From assembly GCF_035998295.1 (NCBI RefSeq), contig NZ_DASYHS010000022.1, forward strand, positions 1-34,646: a DNA stretch of 34,646 nucleotides, written 5' to 3'. A program made the translations under genes and the position numbers. The notes under the pieces were generated by a model. It worked only from the letters and a program-made list of their open reading frames with translations. It was not told the DNA's origin and searched no databases. How positions within the stretch are numbered: position 1 is the stretch's first letter; the number at the start of each line of letters is the position of its first letter. Positions 1 through 7,491 of the stretch are shown piece after piece. Origin of the DNA: DASYHS01 sp035998295 (GTDB taxonomy: Bacteria > Pseudomonadota > Alphaproteobacteria > Azospirillales > Azospirillaceae).

Positions 1-1
1 C

Positions 2-619
2 ATGCTGGCGCGCGTCGGCGAGCGCATCGCCGCCGAGCCGGTGCCGCTGCCCGCGCGCATCGACGACCCGGAGCGGTGGGACTACCGCCGCGTCACCGTC
101 GCCGGCCGGTTCCGCCACGACCTGGAGATGCCGATCGCGGCCCGCACCTACGAGGGGCGGATCGGCTACCACCTCGTGACCCCGCTGGAGCGCGCCGAGG
201 GGCCGCCGGTGCTGGTCGACCGCGGGTGGATCCCGGCCGACCGGCTCGACCCCGCGAGCCGCCCGGAGAGCGTGGCGCAGGAGACCGCGACGCTGTCGGG
301 CATCGCCCGGATACCGTCACCGCCGGGCTGGTTCCAGCCCGACAACCGGCCTCGGGACAATGCCTGGTACTGGATCGACCGCGAGGCGATGGCGGCGCGC
401 GCGGGCCTCGGGCCCGTGGCCCCCGTGGTGGTGGAGGCGGGGGCGGGAGCAGGGCAGGAGGGGCTGCCGGTGGGCGGGCGGACGCGGCTCAGCGTGCCGA
501 ACAACCATTTGCAATACGCCCTCACCTGGTACAGCCTCGCCGTCGTGCTGATCGCGATCTACGTCAGCTTCCATTGGCGCCGGCCATCCGGGCCGGGCCG
601 TCCGTCGGGACCGTCATGA
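2..619 (+). CDS. surf1: SURF1 family cytochrome oxidase assembly protein (5' end outside window)
   Basis: SURF1 proteins are inner-membrane factors that help insert heme a into subunit I of aa3-type cytochrome c oxidase. The visible 205 residues contain family hallmarks: WDYRRV followed by a G-R-F segment, GYHLVTPL, VLVDRGWIP, and near the end PNNHLQYALTW followed by a C-terminal membrane helix (about residues 172-190) and a short basic tail. A full-length member is about 240-250 residues with an N-terminal membrane helix, so roughly 35-45 residues lie upstream of the window; the first ATG at base 2 is internal, not the real start. The stop overlaps the start of the next gene (ATGA). In related genomes SURF1 usually ends a cox gene cluster, which would be expected to the left. 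Confidence 0.93.
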   Translation: MLARVGERIAAEPVPLPARIDDPERWDYRRVTVAGRFRHDLEMPIAARTYEGRIGYHLVTPLERAEGPPVLVDRGWIPADRLDPASRPESVAQETATLSGIARIPSPPGWFQPDNRPRDNAWYWIDREAMAARAGLGPVAPVVVEAGAGAGQEGLPVGGRTRLSVPNNHLQYALTWYSLAVVLIAIYVSFHWRRPSGPGRPSGPS

Positions 620-2115
620 CCGCCTACGAGACCCTCGAGCGGCGTTTCCGCCGCATCTCGGCCCTGCGCGACGCGCTGGGAATCCTGACCTGGGACACGG
701 AGACCGTGATGCCGGCCGGCGCGGCCGAGAGCCGGTCGGAGCAGCTTGCCGCCGTGCGGCTCGCCGCCCACGAGCTGCTGACCGATCCCCGCGTCGGCGG
801 CTGGCTGGACGAGGCGGAGGCCGGCGCCGGGGCGCTCGATGCGTGGCAGGCGGCCAACCTGCGCGAGATGCGGCGCCACCACGTCCATGCGACGGCGGTG
901 CCGGGCGACCTGGTCGAGGCGAACTCCAGGGCCGTGTCGCGCTGCGAGATGGTCTGGCGCGACGCGCGGGCCGGGTCGGACTTCGCGATGCTGCTGCCGA
1001 GCCTGTCGGAAGTGCTCGCCCGCCAGCGCGAGATCGCCGCGGCGAAGGCCGAGGCGCTGGGCTGCGCGCCCTACGACGCGCTGCTCGACGAGTACGAGCC
1101 GGGCGCCCGGTCGCAGCGCGTCGACGCCCTGTTCGCGGAGCTGGAGGCGTTCCTCCCGGCCTTCCTGCCCCAGGTCCTGGACGCGCAGGCGGCCAGGGCC
1201 CCGGCGCTGGAGGCGGAGGGGCCGTTCCCGGTCGAGGCGCAGCGCGCGCTGGCCGTGCGCCTGATGGGCACGGTCGGCTTCGACTTCGAGCGCGGGCGCC
1301 TCGACGTCAGCCTGCATCCGTTCTGCGGCGGCGCCACCGGCGACGTGCGCATCACGACCCGCTACGACGAGCGCGACTACACCGCGGCGCTGATGGGCGT
1401 CCTGCACGAGACCGGGCATGCGCTGTATGAGCATGGCCGCCCCGCCGCGTGGGCCGGGCAGCCGGTCGGCGACGCGCGCGGCATGGGCCTGCACGAGAGC
1501 CAGTCGCTGCTGCTGGAGATGCAGGCCTGCCGCTCGCGCGCGTTCCTGGACCACGCGGCGCCGCTGATGCGCGAGGCGTTCAACGCCGAGGGGCTGGCCT
1601 GGGAGCCGGCCAACCTGTACCGCCTCTACACCCGCGTCCGGCCGGGCTTCATCCGCGTCGATGCCGACGAGGTGACGTATCCCGCCCATATCGTGCTGCG
1701 CTACCGGCTGGAGAAGGCGCTGATCGCCGGCGCGATGGAGGCGGGCGACCTGCCGGAAGCCTGGAACCTGGGCATGAAGCAGCTTCTCGGGCTCGACGTC
1801 CCGGAGGACCGGGTGGGCTGCCTGCAGGACATCCACTGGCCGGGCGGCGCCTGGGGCTATTTCCCCACCTACACGCTGGGCGCGATGGCGGCGGCGCAGC
1901 TTTTCGAGGCGGCGTGCACCGCGGAACCCGACCTGCTGCCGGGGATCGCGCGCGGCGATTTCGGCCCGCTGGTCTCGTGGCTGCGCACGAACGTCCACGC
2001 GCAGGGCAGCTTCCATCCCTCCACGGACGCGCTGCTGACGCAGGTGACCGGCCGGCCGCTGGACGCCGAGGTCTACCGGCGGCACCTGCGCCGGCGGTAC
2101 CTGGAAGAGGCGTGA
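616..2115 (+). CDS. M32 family carboxypeptidase (carboxypeptidase Taq type)
   Basis: A zinc (or cobalt) metallocarboxypeptidase of 499 residues, close to the usual family size of about 500. It is a cytoplasmic enzyme expected to remove C-terminal residues from peptides. The HEXXH zinc-binding motif is HETGH at residues 264-268, inside GVLHETGHALYEHGRP. Other M32 family segments are GMGLHESQS, downstream of it, VTYPAHIVLRYRLEKALI, and IHWPGGAWGYFPTYTLG near the C-terminus. The N-terminal LTWDTETVMP stretch is also typical. The start is the ATG overlapping the SURF1 stop; reading further upstream only extends into the SURF1 coding region in another frame. It has no signal peptide. Translational coupling to SURF1 is likely, but no functional link is evident. 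Confidence 0.95.
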   Translation: MTAYETLERRFRRISALRDALGILTWDTETVMPAGAAESRSEQLAAVRLAAHELLTDPRVGGWLDEAEAGAGALDAWQAANLREMRRHHVHATAVPGDLVEANSRAVSRCEMVWRDARAGSDFAMLLPSLSEVLARQREIAAAKAEALGCAPYDALLDEYEPGARSQRVDALFAELEAFLPAFLPQVLDAQAARAPALEAEGPFPVEAQRALAVRLMGTVGFDFERGRLDVSLHPFCGGATGDVRITTRYDERDYTAALMGVLHETGHALYEHGRPAAWAGQPVGDARGMGLHESQSLLLEMQACRSRAFLDHAAPLMREAFNAEGLAWEPANLYRLYTRVRPGFIRVDADEVTYPAHIVLRYRLEKALIAGAMEAGDLPEAWNLGMKQLLGLDVPEDRVGCLQDIHWPGGAWGYFPTYTLGAMAAAQLFEAACTAEPDLLPGIARGDFGPLVSWLRTNVHAQGSFHPSTDALLTQVTGRPLDAEVYRRHLRRRYLEEA

Positions 2116-2139
2116 CCGCCGAGCCCGGCCCAGCCCCGC

Positions 2140-2589
2140 TCAGCCCCGCCCGGCGTTCAGCTTTTCGGTGATGCGCTCGAACGCGGCGAGCGTCTCCTCG
2201 CTGACATGGTGCTCGATCCCTTCGGAATCGATCTCCGCGACCGCTTCCGCCACGCCGATGGCACGCAGGAACGCCAGCACGATCTGGTGGCGCCGCCGCG
2301 CCATGGACGCCATCTCGCGGCCCTGGTCGGTCAGGAAGATCGAGCGGTAAGGGCGCGTCTGCACGAAACCCTCGCGCTGCAGGCGCTGCACCACCTTGGC
2401 TGCCGTCGCATGGGTCACGCCCATGTGCTCGGCCAGGTCCACGAGGCGCGCCTCTCCCGTTTCGGCGATCAGATCCTCGATCAGCTCGACGTAGTCCTCG
2501 GCCATTTCGGTCTGGTGCGCGTCCCGGATCCGCTGGAAAACGGCCGCGCGTCGGGCTGCACTGGTTGGCGCCGTCACTCCGGTTTCCAT
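2140..2589 (-). CDS. mntR: Manganese-responsive repressor MntR (DtxR/MntR family)
   Basis: A 149-residue winged-helix metalloregulator. The N-terminal DNA-binding domain (about residues 28-90) has the DtxR-type recognition helix segment HMGVTHATAAKVVQRL and the wing TRPYRSIFLTDQGRE. Residues that fit the Mn ligand set of Bacillus MntR are present: D32 and E35 in AEDYVELI, H101 in RRRHQ, and E123, E126 and H127 in SEGIEHH. The protein ends after the dimerisation domain, without the SH3-like domain of iron-type DtxR, which supports MntR. The start is the ATG preceded by an AGGGGTGG ribosome site; the frame stays open further upstream but that part crosses the promoter region. It is divergent from the TroABCD-type transporter it presumably represses when Mn is sufficient. 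Confidence 0.92.
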   Translation of the reverse strand: METGVTAPTSAARRAAVFQRIRDAHQTEMAEDYVELIEDLIAETGEARLVDLAEHMGVTHATAAKVVQRLQREGFVQTRPYRSIFLTDQGREMASMARRRHQIVLAFLRAIGVAEAVAEIDSEGIEHHVSEETLAAFERITEKLNAGRG

Positions 2590-2628
2590 CTCCACCCCTT
2601 TCGGACACTCTGGCGGAACCGACCCGCA

Positions 2629-2659
2629 TTGACAACTGTTTGTTCCAGCATAAAGTTGT
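2629..2659 (+). promoter_or_regulatory. Transporter promoter overlapped by an inverted repeat, probable MntR operator
   Basis: A perfect -35 hexamer TTGACA (2629-2634) is followed 16 bases later by TAAAGT (2651-2656), a fair -10. The same segment carries the inverted repeat ACAACT (2632-2637) and AGTTGT (2654-2659), separated by 16 bases, so a bound dimer would cover both promoter elements. It lies midway between mntR and the divergent metal transporter genes. The promoter reading is seen in sequence; assignment of the repeat to MntR is inference from position. Confidence 0.6.
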
Positions 2660-2692
2660 AGCCAGGGCGTGATTATGATGGGGTGGGACGGC

Positions 2693-3691
2693 ATGCGTGC
2701 GGCGAAGATCGCGGCCCGGGCCGCCATGAAGGTTACCGCCGTTGCGGCGGTCCTGCTGTGGCCCCCGGCGGCGGAGGCGGACGAGGCGCCGCGCGTGGTC
2801 GCGACGACCGGGATGATCGCGGACGTGGCCCGGACGGTGGGGGGCGACTGCGTCCGGGTCGACCAGCTCATGGGGCCCGGCATCGACCCGCATCTCTACA
2901 AGGCGAGCGCCGGCGACGTGCACGCGCTCCAGCGGGCCGACGCGATCCTCTATTCGGGCTACGCGCTCGAAGGCCAGCTCGCCGAGGTCCTGGCCCGGCT
3001 CGCCGAGCGCAAGCCGACGGTGGCGGTGGCGCCGTCGGCGATCGGCGAGGACGAGGTGATCTCGGCCGGAAACGGCTACGGCATCGACCCGCATCTCTGG
3101 ATGGACGCGAGCCTGTGGCGGCGGACGGCCCCGGTGATCGCGATGGTGCTCGCCGAGCTGGCGCCGGACTGCGCCGACGCGATGCGGGCGCGGGCGAAGG
3201 CCTATGGGGAGCAACTCGACGCCCTGCACGGCTGGATCGCGCGCAGCGTCGCGACCATCCCCGAGCGCCAGCGCATCCTGGTCACCGCCCATGACGCGTT
3301 CGGCTATTACGGCCGCGCCTACGGCATCGAGGTCGTCGGCATCCAGGGCATCAGCACCGAATCCGAGGCGGGCGTCGCCGACATCCGGGCGATGGTCGAC
3401 CTCGTGGTCGAGCGCGGGGTCCCGGCCGTCTTCGTCGAGAGCACGATCAACCCCCGGACCATCCGCGCGGTGGTCGAGGCGGTCGCCGGGCGCGGCCGGG
3501 AGGTGGCGATCGGCGGCGAGCTTCATTCCGACGCGCTCGGCGAGAGCGGGACCGCCGGCGGCACCTATATCGGCATGCTGTTCGAGAACACGGTCGCGAT
3601 CGTCGGGGCGCTCGGCGGCCGGCCGGCGCCGCTGCCGGACGCGCTGCACCCCTGGGCCGGGGCCTGGAACGTCCAGATGGCGGCGGACTGA
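2693..3691 (+). CDS. troA: Metal ABC transporter substrate-binding protein (TroA/MntA-type, Mn or Zn)
   Basis: The extracytoplasmic cluster A-I binding protein for Mn2+ or Zn2+. From the chosen start the product is 332 residues with a basic n-region and hydrophobic signal segment ending near the AEADEA stretch (residues 27-32). Four ligands match the TroA set in order and spacing: H67 in GIDPHLY, H134 in GIDPHLW, H200 in TAHDAFGYYGRAYG, and D280 in GELHSDALG. The His-His-His-Asp set is the TroA type rather than the His-His-Glu-Asp type of PsaA; that alone does not settle Mn versus Zn, but the adjacent mntR favours Mn. Start choice: ATG at 2693 has GGGGTGGGA just upstream; ATG at 2675 or 2678 and GTG at 2669 are in frame and possible. 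Confidence 0.93.
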   Translation: MRAAKIAARAAMKVTAVAAVLLWPPAAEADEAPRVVATTGMIADVARTVGGDCVRVDQLMGPGIDPHLYKASAGDVHALQRADAILYSGYALEGQLAEVLARLAERKPTVAVAPSAIGEDEVISAGNGYGIDPHLWMDASLWRRTAPVIAMVLAELAPDCADAMRARAKAYGEQLDALHGWIARSVATIPERQRILVTAHDAFGYYGRAYGIEVVGIQGISTESEAGVADIRAMVDLVVERGVPAVFVESTINPRTIRAVVEAVAGRGREVAIGGELHSDALGESGTAGGTYIGMLFENTVAIVGALGGRPAPLPDALHPWAGAWNVQMAAD

Positions 3692-3695
3692 CGCC

Positions 3696-4463
3696 ATGAC
3701 GGCACCACATCCCGGCGCACCGGAAACCGCGGTGCATGTCGAGGACCTGACGGTCGGCTATCTCGGCAGGCCCGTGCTCTGGGACATCGATCTCGACGTC
3801 CCGTCCGGCGTCATGGCCGCCGTCGTCGGTCCGAACGGCGCCGGCAAGAGCACGCTGATCAAGACCATCCTCGGCCTGGTGAAGCCGACCGCCGGGCACG
3901 TCGCGATCCACGGCGCGCCCTATCGCCGGCAGCGCCGGCGCGTCGCCTACGTGCCGCAGCGCTCCTCGGTGGACTGGGACTTCCCGACCACCGCGCTCGA
4001 CGTCGTGACGATGGGCCGGTACGGCCATCTCGGCTGGCTGAGGCGGCCGGGCCGCGACGAGCGCGAGCGGGCGGCGCGCGCGCTGGAGGAGGTGGGCATG
4101 GCCGGCCTCGCCGACCGCCAGATCAGCCAGCTCTCCGGCGGCCAGCAGCAGCGCGTGTTCCTGGCCCGGGCCCTGGTGCAGGAGGCGGAGGTCTATTTGC
4201 TGGACGAGCCGATGGCCGGGGTCGACGCGACCACCGAGCGGGCGATCGTCGCCCTGCTGCACCGGCTGCGCGACGCCGGCCGGACCGTCGTCGCGGTCCA
4301 CCACGACCTGCACACCGTGCAGGAGTATTTCGACTGGATGGCGATCTTGAACGTGCGCGTGGTGGCGCAGGGCCCGGTCGCGCAGGTCTACACGCGGGAG
4401 AACCTGAGGAAGGCCTACGGCGGGCAGGTGTCGCTGCTTCCCCACGGGACCGGGGAGCGATGA
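3696..4463 (+). CDS. troB: Metal ABC transporter ATPase (TroB/MntB-type)
   Basis: The 255-residue nucleotide-binding subunit powering Mn/Zn uptake from the cytoplasmic face. All core motifs are intact: Walker A GPNGAGKST at residues 45-53, a Q-loop in VPQRSSVDWDFP, which is characteristic of the metal (TroB/ZnuC/SitB) subfamily, the ABC signature LSGGQQQR, Walker B VYLLDEP, and the switch histidine in VAVHHDLHTV. The ATG lies 4 bases after the binding-protein stop, and the stop overlaps the next start as ATGA, so translation of the transporter genes is coupled. Confidence 0.95.
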   Translation: MTAPHPGAPETAVHVEDLTVGYLGRPVLWDIDLDVPSGVMAAVVGPNGAGKSTLIKTILGLVKPTAGHVAIHGAPYRRQRRRVAYVPQRSSVDWDFPTTALDVVTMGRYGHLGWLRRPGRDERERAARALEEVGMAGLADRQISQLSGGQQQRVFLARALVQEAEVYLLDEPMAGVDATTERAIVALLHRLRDAGRTVVAVHHDLHTVQEYFDWMAILNVRVVAQGPVAQVYTRENLRKAYGGQVSLLPHGTGER

Positions 4464-5635
4464 GCGGCCTGCTCGCCTTCCTCGCCGACCACACGATCCG
4501 GAACGTCGTCGCCGGCGCCACCCTGCTGGGGGTGGTCAGCGGCGTGCTCGGCAGCTTCGCGGTGCTGCGCCGCCAGAGCCTGCTGGGCGACACGCTGTCC
4601 CATGCCGCCCTGCCGGGGATCTGCCTCGGCTTCCTGATAGCGGGCACGCGCGACCTGCCCAGCATCCTCGCGGGCGCGCTGGCGACGTCGGTGCTGGCGG
4701 CACTTGCCATGCTGGCCCTGACGCGCTGGAGCCGCCTCAAGACCGATGCCGGCCTCGGCATCTCGCTCAGCGTCTTCTTCGCGCTCGGCGTCGTGCTGCT
4801 GACCTACATCCAGGGCACGGGGGCGGCGGGGCAGGGCGGGCTCGATTCCTTCCTGTTCGGCCAGGCGGCGGCGATGCTGCGCTCGGACCTGTGGATCATG
4901 GCGGGGCTGACCGGCTTCTCGGTGCTGCTGGTCGCGGCGCTGTGGAAGGAGTTCAAGCTGGTCGCCTTCGACCCGGTCTTCGCGGCGACGCTCGGGCTGC
5001 CGGTGGCGGTGCTGGAGGCGACGCTGACGGCGGCGATCGCGCTGGCGGTGGTGGTCGGGCTGCAGATGGTCGGCGTGGTCCTGATGGCGGCCATGGTGAT
5101 CGCCCCGGCGGTCGCCGCGCGCCAGTGGACGAAGCGGCTCGGCCCGATGGTGATGCTGGCGGCAGCCTTCGGGATGGCGTCCGGCGTCGCCGGCGCGCTC
5201 GCGAGCGCCGGCGCGCGCGGCCTCGCGACCGGCCCGCTGATCGTGCTCGCGGCCTCCGCGATCGTCCTGGTCTCGATCCTGCTGGCACCCGGGCGCGGAG
5301 TGCTGTGGGGGGCGCTGCGCCGGCGCCGCGACCGGCGCGCCCTCGGCGAGAGCCAGGTGCTGGCCACGCTGCATGCGCTGACGACGCATCACGGCGACCC
5401 CGACTACCTCTCGGAGCAGGGCATGATCGACACCTATCACGGCCTGGCGACGCGCGGCACGCTGGCCCGGCTGCGCGCGGGCGGGTGGGTCAGGGCGGTC
5501 CGGCACCTGCCGCACGAGGGGCGGCACTGGGAGCTGACGCCGGCGGGGCGCGAGCGCGCGCGGCGCATTCTGGCCGACCCGCGCGCCGAGGCGGGTACCG
5601 AGCCGGGCATCGACCGGGACGGCGGCGGGGCGTGA
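4460..5635 (+). CDS. troC: Metal ABC transporter permease with C-terminal winged-helix-like tail (TroC-type)
   Basis: The first membrane subunit of the Mn/Zn importer, 391 residues. The first 290 or so form the ABC-3 permease domain with about eight to nine membrane helices, including the motif GDTLSHAALPGI near residue 50 and KEFKLVAFDP in the middle cytoplasmic loop. A typical ABC-3 permease stops near 280-300 residues; this one continues with about 100 soluble residues (from RRDRRALGESQ) that include LARLRAGGWVRAV and WELTPAGRERARRIL, which read as a winged-helix module like those of DtxR-type regulators. Similar tails occur in some TroC/MntC proteins. The tail's role is unknown; intracellular metal sensing is a guess. 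Start overlaps the ATPase stop. Confidence 0.93.
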   Translation: MSGLLAFLADHTIRNVVAGATLLGVVSGVLGSFAVLRRQSLLGDTLSHAALPGICLGFLIAGTRDLPSILAGALATSVLAALAMLALTRWSRLKTDAGLGISLSVFFALGVVLLTYIQGTGAAGQGGLDSFLFGQAAAMLRSDLWIMAGLTGFSVLLVAALWKEFKLVAFDPVFAATLGLPVAVLEATLTAAIALAVVVGLQMVGVVLMAAMVIAPAVAARQWTKRLGPMVMLAAAFGMASGVAGALASAGARGLATGPLIVLAASAIVLVSILLAPGRGVLWGALRRRRDRRALGESQVLATLHALTTHHGDPDYLSEQGMIDTYHGLATRGTLARLRAGGWVRAVRHLPHEGRHWELTPAGRERARRILADPRAEAGTEPGIDRDGGGA

Positions 5636-6759
5636 TGCTTCAGGAACTCCTCCTCGACATCCCGCTGACGATCATGGCGACCGGCGCGCTGGTCGGCACG
5701 GCGGCGACGCTGGTCGGCGTCTTCCTGGTGCTGCGCGGCAACAGCATGCTGTCCGACGCGATCAGCCACTCGATCGTGTTCGGCATCGTCCTGGTCTGGC
5801 TGCTGACCCGCCAGCAGAGCGGGCCGGTGCAGATCCTCGGCGCGGCGCTGGCGGGCGTGCTGACGGTGTTCCTGACCGAGCTGCTGGCGCGCACGCGCCG
5901 GGTCAAGGACGACGCCGCGATCGGCCTCGTGTTCCCGGCGCTGTTCTCGACCGGCGTCCTCCTGCTCAACGTCTACGCCCGCGACATCCATCTCGACGTG
6001 CATGCGGTGCTGCTGGGCGAGATCGGCTTCGTCTGGCTGGACACGGTGACCGTCGCCAGCCTCGACGTCCCGCGCGCCCTGGTCTGGATGGCGGCGGCGG
6101 CGGCCGCGAACGGCGCCTTCGTCGTGCTGTTCTTCAAGGAGCTGAAGCTCTCCACCTTCGATCGAGACCTGGCGGCGGCGCTGGGCTTCGCGCCGGCGGC
6201 GCTGTCCTACGCCCTGCTGACGCTGACCAGCACCACGGCGGTCGCGGCCTTCGATGCCGTGGGCGCGGTGCTGTTCATCGCCTTCGTGATCGTCCCGCCC
6301 TCCGCCGCCTATCTGCTGACCGACCGGCTGACGCACATGCTGGCGATCGGCATCGCGATCTCCGTCGCCTCCAGCGTGCTCGGCTACCACGCCGCCGTCC
6401 TGCTGGACGTGTCGATCGGCGGCATGATGGCGGTCGTGACCGGCCTCTTCCTCCTGGCCGCCTTCCTGTTCGGGCCGCGCTACGGGGTGGTCGCCCGGTC
6501 CTGGAAGCTGCTCGGCCAGCGCCGCGTCAATGAGAGCCGGCTGCTGGCGCTGTACCTCCACGACCGCGGCGGCGGGCCGCAGGGCGCCGTCGCCGCCGCG
6601 CTGCGGGACCGGCTGCGCTGGGACGCCGGCAAGACGGCGGCCGTGATCCGGCGCAGCCGGCGCCTCGGCCTCGTCGCGCCCGAGGGGGAGGTGCTGCGCC
6701 TGACCGAGCAGGGCCGCCGCGCCGCGCTCGAGCTGCTGGAGCCGTGGAACGCCGGGTGA
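5635..6759 (+). CDS. troD: Metal ABC transporter permease with C-terminal winged-helix-like tail (TroD-type)
   Basis: The second membrane subunit, 374 residues, starting at an ATG that overlaps the previous stop (TGATG). The ABC-3 domain covers about residues 1-290, with LSDAISHSIVFGI near the N-terminus and KELKLSTFDRDLAAALG in the cytoplasmic coupling loop. A soluble tail of about 80 residues follows (from QRRVNESRLLALYLHDRG), ending with VIRRSRRLGLV and VLRLTEQGRRAALELL, again a winged-helix-like pattern. That both permeases carry such tails points to paired domains on the cytoplasmic side. Last gene of the operon; it converges with the gene at 6785 across a hairpin. Confidence 0.92.
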   Translation: MLQELLLDIPLTIMATGALVGTAATLVGVFLVLRGNSMLSDAISHSIVFGIVLVWLLTRQQSGPVQILGAALAGVLTVFLTELLARTRRVKDDAAIGLVFPALFSTGVLLLNVYARDIHLDVHAVLLGEIGFVWLDTVTVASLDVPRALVWMAAAAAANGAFVVLFFKELKLSTFDRDLAAALGFAPAALSYALLTLTSTTAVAAFDAVGAVLFIAFVIVPPSAAYLLTDRLTHMLAIGIAISVASSVLGYHAAVLLDVSIGGMMAVVTGLFLLAAFLFGPRYGVVARSWKLLGQRRVNESRLLALYLHDRGGGPQGAVAAALRDRLRWDAGKTAAVIRRSRRLGLVAPEGEVLRLTEQGRRAALELLEPWNAG

Positions 6760-6760
6760 T

Positions 6761-6794
6761 CCCGGCGCCGGGGCCATGGGCCGCTCAGCGGCCC
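6761..6794. terminator. Probable bidirectional terminator hairpins between convergent genes
   Basis: Two adjacent palindromes follow the transporter stop: CCCGGCGCCGGG (6761-6772) and GGGCCGC (6778-6784) with GCGGCCC (6788-6794). The three-base loop of the second is the TGA stop of the minus-strand gene. No T-tract follows on either side, so intrinsic termination is only plausible. Confidence 0.4.
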
Positions 6795-7333
6795 GGCAGG
6801 GTCAGGGACACCTTCGCCCGGTGCGCCTCCAGCATGAAGGCCCTGGTCATCTGGACGAGATCGGTGCGCCAGTAGAGCTGGTGCAGCGGGTTGGACAGGA
6901 AGTCCGGCTCCAGCGAGGCGTAGGCGTAGCACTCCACGGAGCGCAGGTCGCGCCGGCCGGGCTCGACGGCGTCGCGCCAGCCGATCAGCCAGCCGGCATG
7001 GGTCGCGCCGATCTGCCAGCGCTCGAAATGCGGGGCGACGGTGCGGGCATCGACCGGTTCCTCCACCGGCACCGTGTAGACGACGACGAAGCGGCGCACG
7101 TTGAGCTGCAGGCGCATCGTCAGCGCGTCGCCGAAGGCGCGGATGCGGTACACCGCGTCCGACGTGCCGTCGACATGGGCGATCTCGATCCCGGCGCGCA
7201 CGACGTCGGCGAGGTCGGGCGGGTAGGCGGGGTTCGACGGCTCGGGCATGTCGTACTCGACCGCGCGCAACGCCTCCGGCATCTGGCGCGTCAGGAAATT
7301 CTCGGTCTCGCGCCTGGCCTCGTCGAGCGTCAT
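6785..7333 (-). CDS. Hypothetical protein, family not recognised
   Basis: A 182-residue soluble protein with no signal peptide, membrane segment or motif that I recognise. The start is well supported by a strong GAGGAGGGG ribosome site just before the ATG. The composition is ordinary for a folded globular protein, with alternating hydrophobic stretches such as VRRFVVVYTVPV, one cysteine (VECYAY), and an aromatic-rich middle (HAGWLIGWRD, HQLYWRTDL). The N-terminal 40 residues look helical (DEARRETENFL, MPEALRAVEYDMPEPSN). It stands alone, convergent with the Mn transporter and divergent from thrC. Codon use (G/C at third positions) matches its neighbours, so it looks like a resident gene. Function unknown. 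Confidence 0.8.
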   Translation of the reverse strand: MTLDEARRETENFLTRQMPEALRAVEYDMPEPSNPAYPPDLADVVRAGIEIAHVDGTSDAVYRIRAFGDALTMRLQLNVRRFVVVYTVPVEEPVDARTVAPHFERWQIGATHAGWLIGWRDAVEPGRRDLRSVECYAYASLEPDFLSNPLHQLYWRTDLVQMTRAFMLEAHRAKVSLTLPGR

Positions 7334-7364
7334 GGTCCCCTCCTCGGTTCTGGGTTCGCTTCCC

Positions 7365-7401
7365 CGCGATGAACGGCGGCGCGGCCCGGGCGTTCATCGC
7401 G
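7365..7401. repeat. 11-bp perfect inverted repeat in the divergent gap before thrC
   Basis: The arms CGCGATGAACG (7365-7375) and CGTTCATCGCG (7391-7401) are exact reverse complements separated by 15 bases. The element lies between the hypothetical gene and thrC, 32 bases from the former's start. It could be a regulator-binding site or a hairpin; nothing in the sequence decides between these. Confidence 0.55.
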
Positions 7402-7491
7402 CATTAGGCGGGGGGCACCCCGGAGCAACGCTTGCGGACCCGGCGGCGCGGTCGTTAGTGTAGGCGCCTCGCAGTTGGAGATGGTTCGGCC

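Noticed and set aside
559..2085. A 508-codon minus-strand frame opposite the M32 gene
   Set aside because: Shadow of the carboxypeptidase, rich in Arg/Gln/Gly and without motifs; the plus-strand gene has intact HEXXH and family length.
2140..2883. A longer 247-residue version of MntR
   Set aside because: The extra 98 residues run through the divergent promoter and into the binding-protein gene; the shorter start has a good ribosome site and family length.
1649..3697. A 682-codon minus-strand frame across mntR and the binding protein gene
   Set aside because: It crosses both real genes and the divergent promoter in an unrelated frame, and has low-complexity composition.
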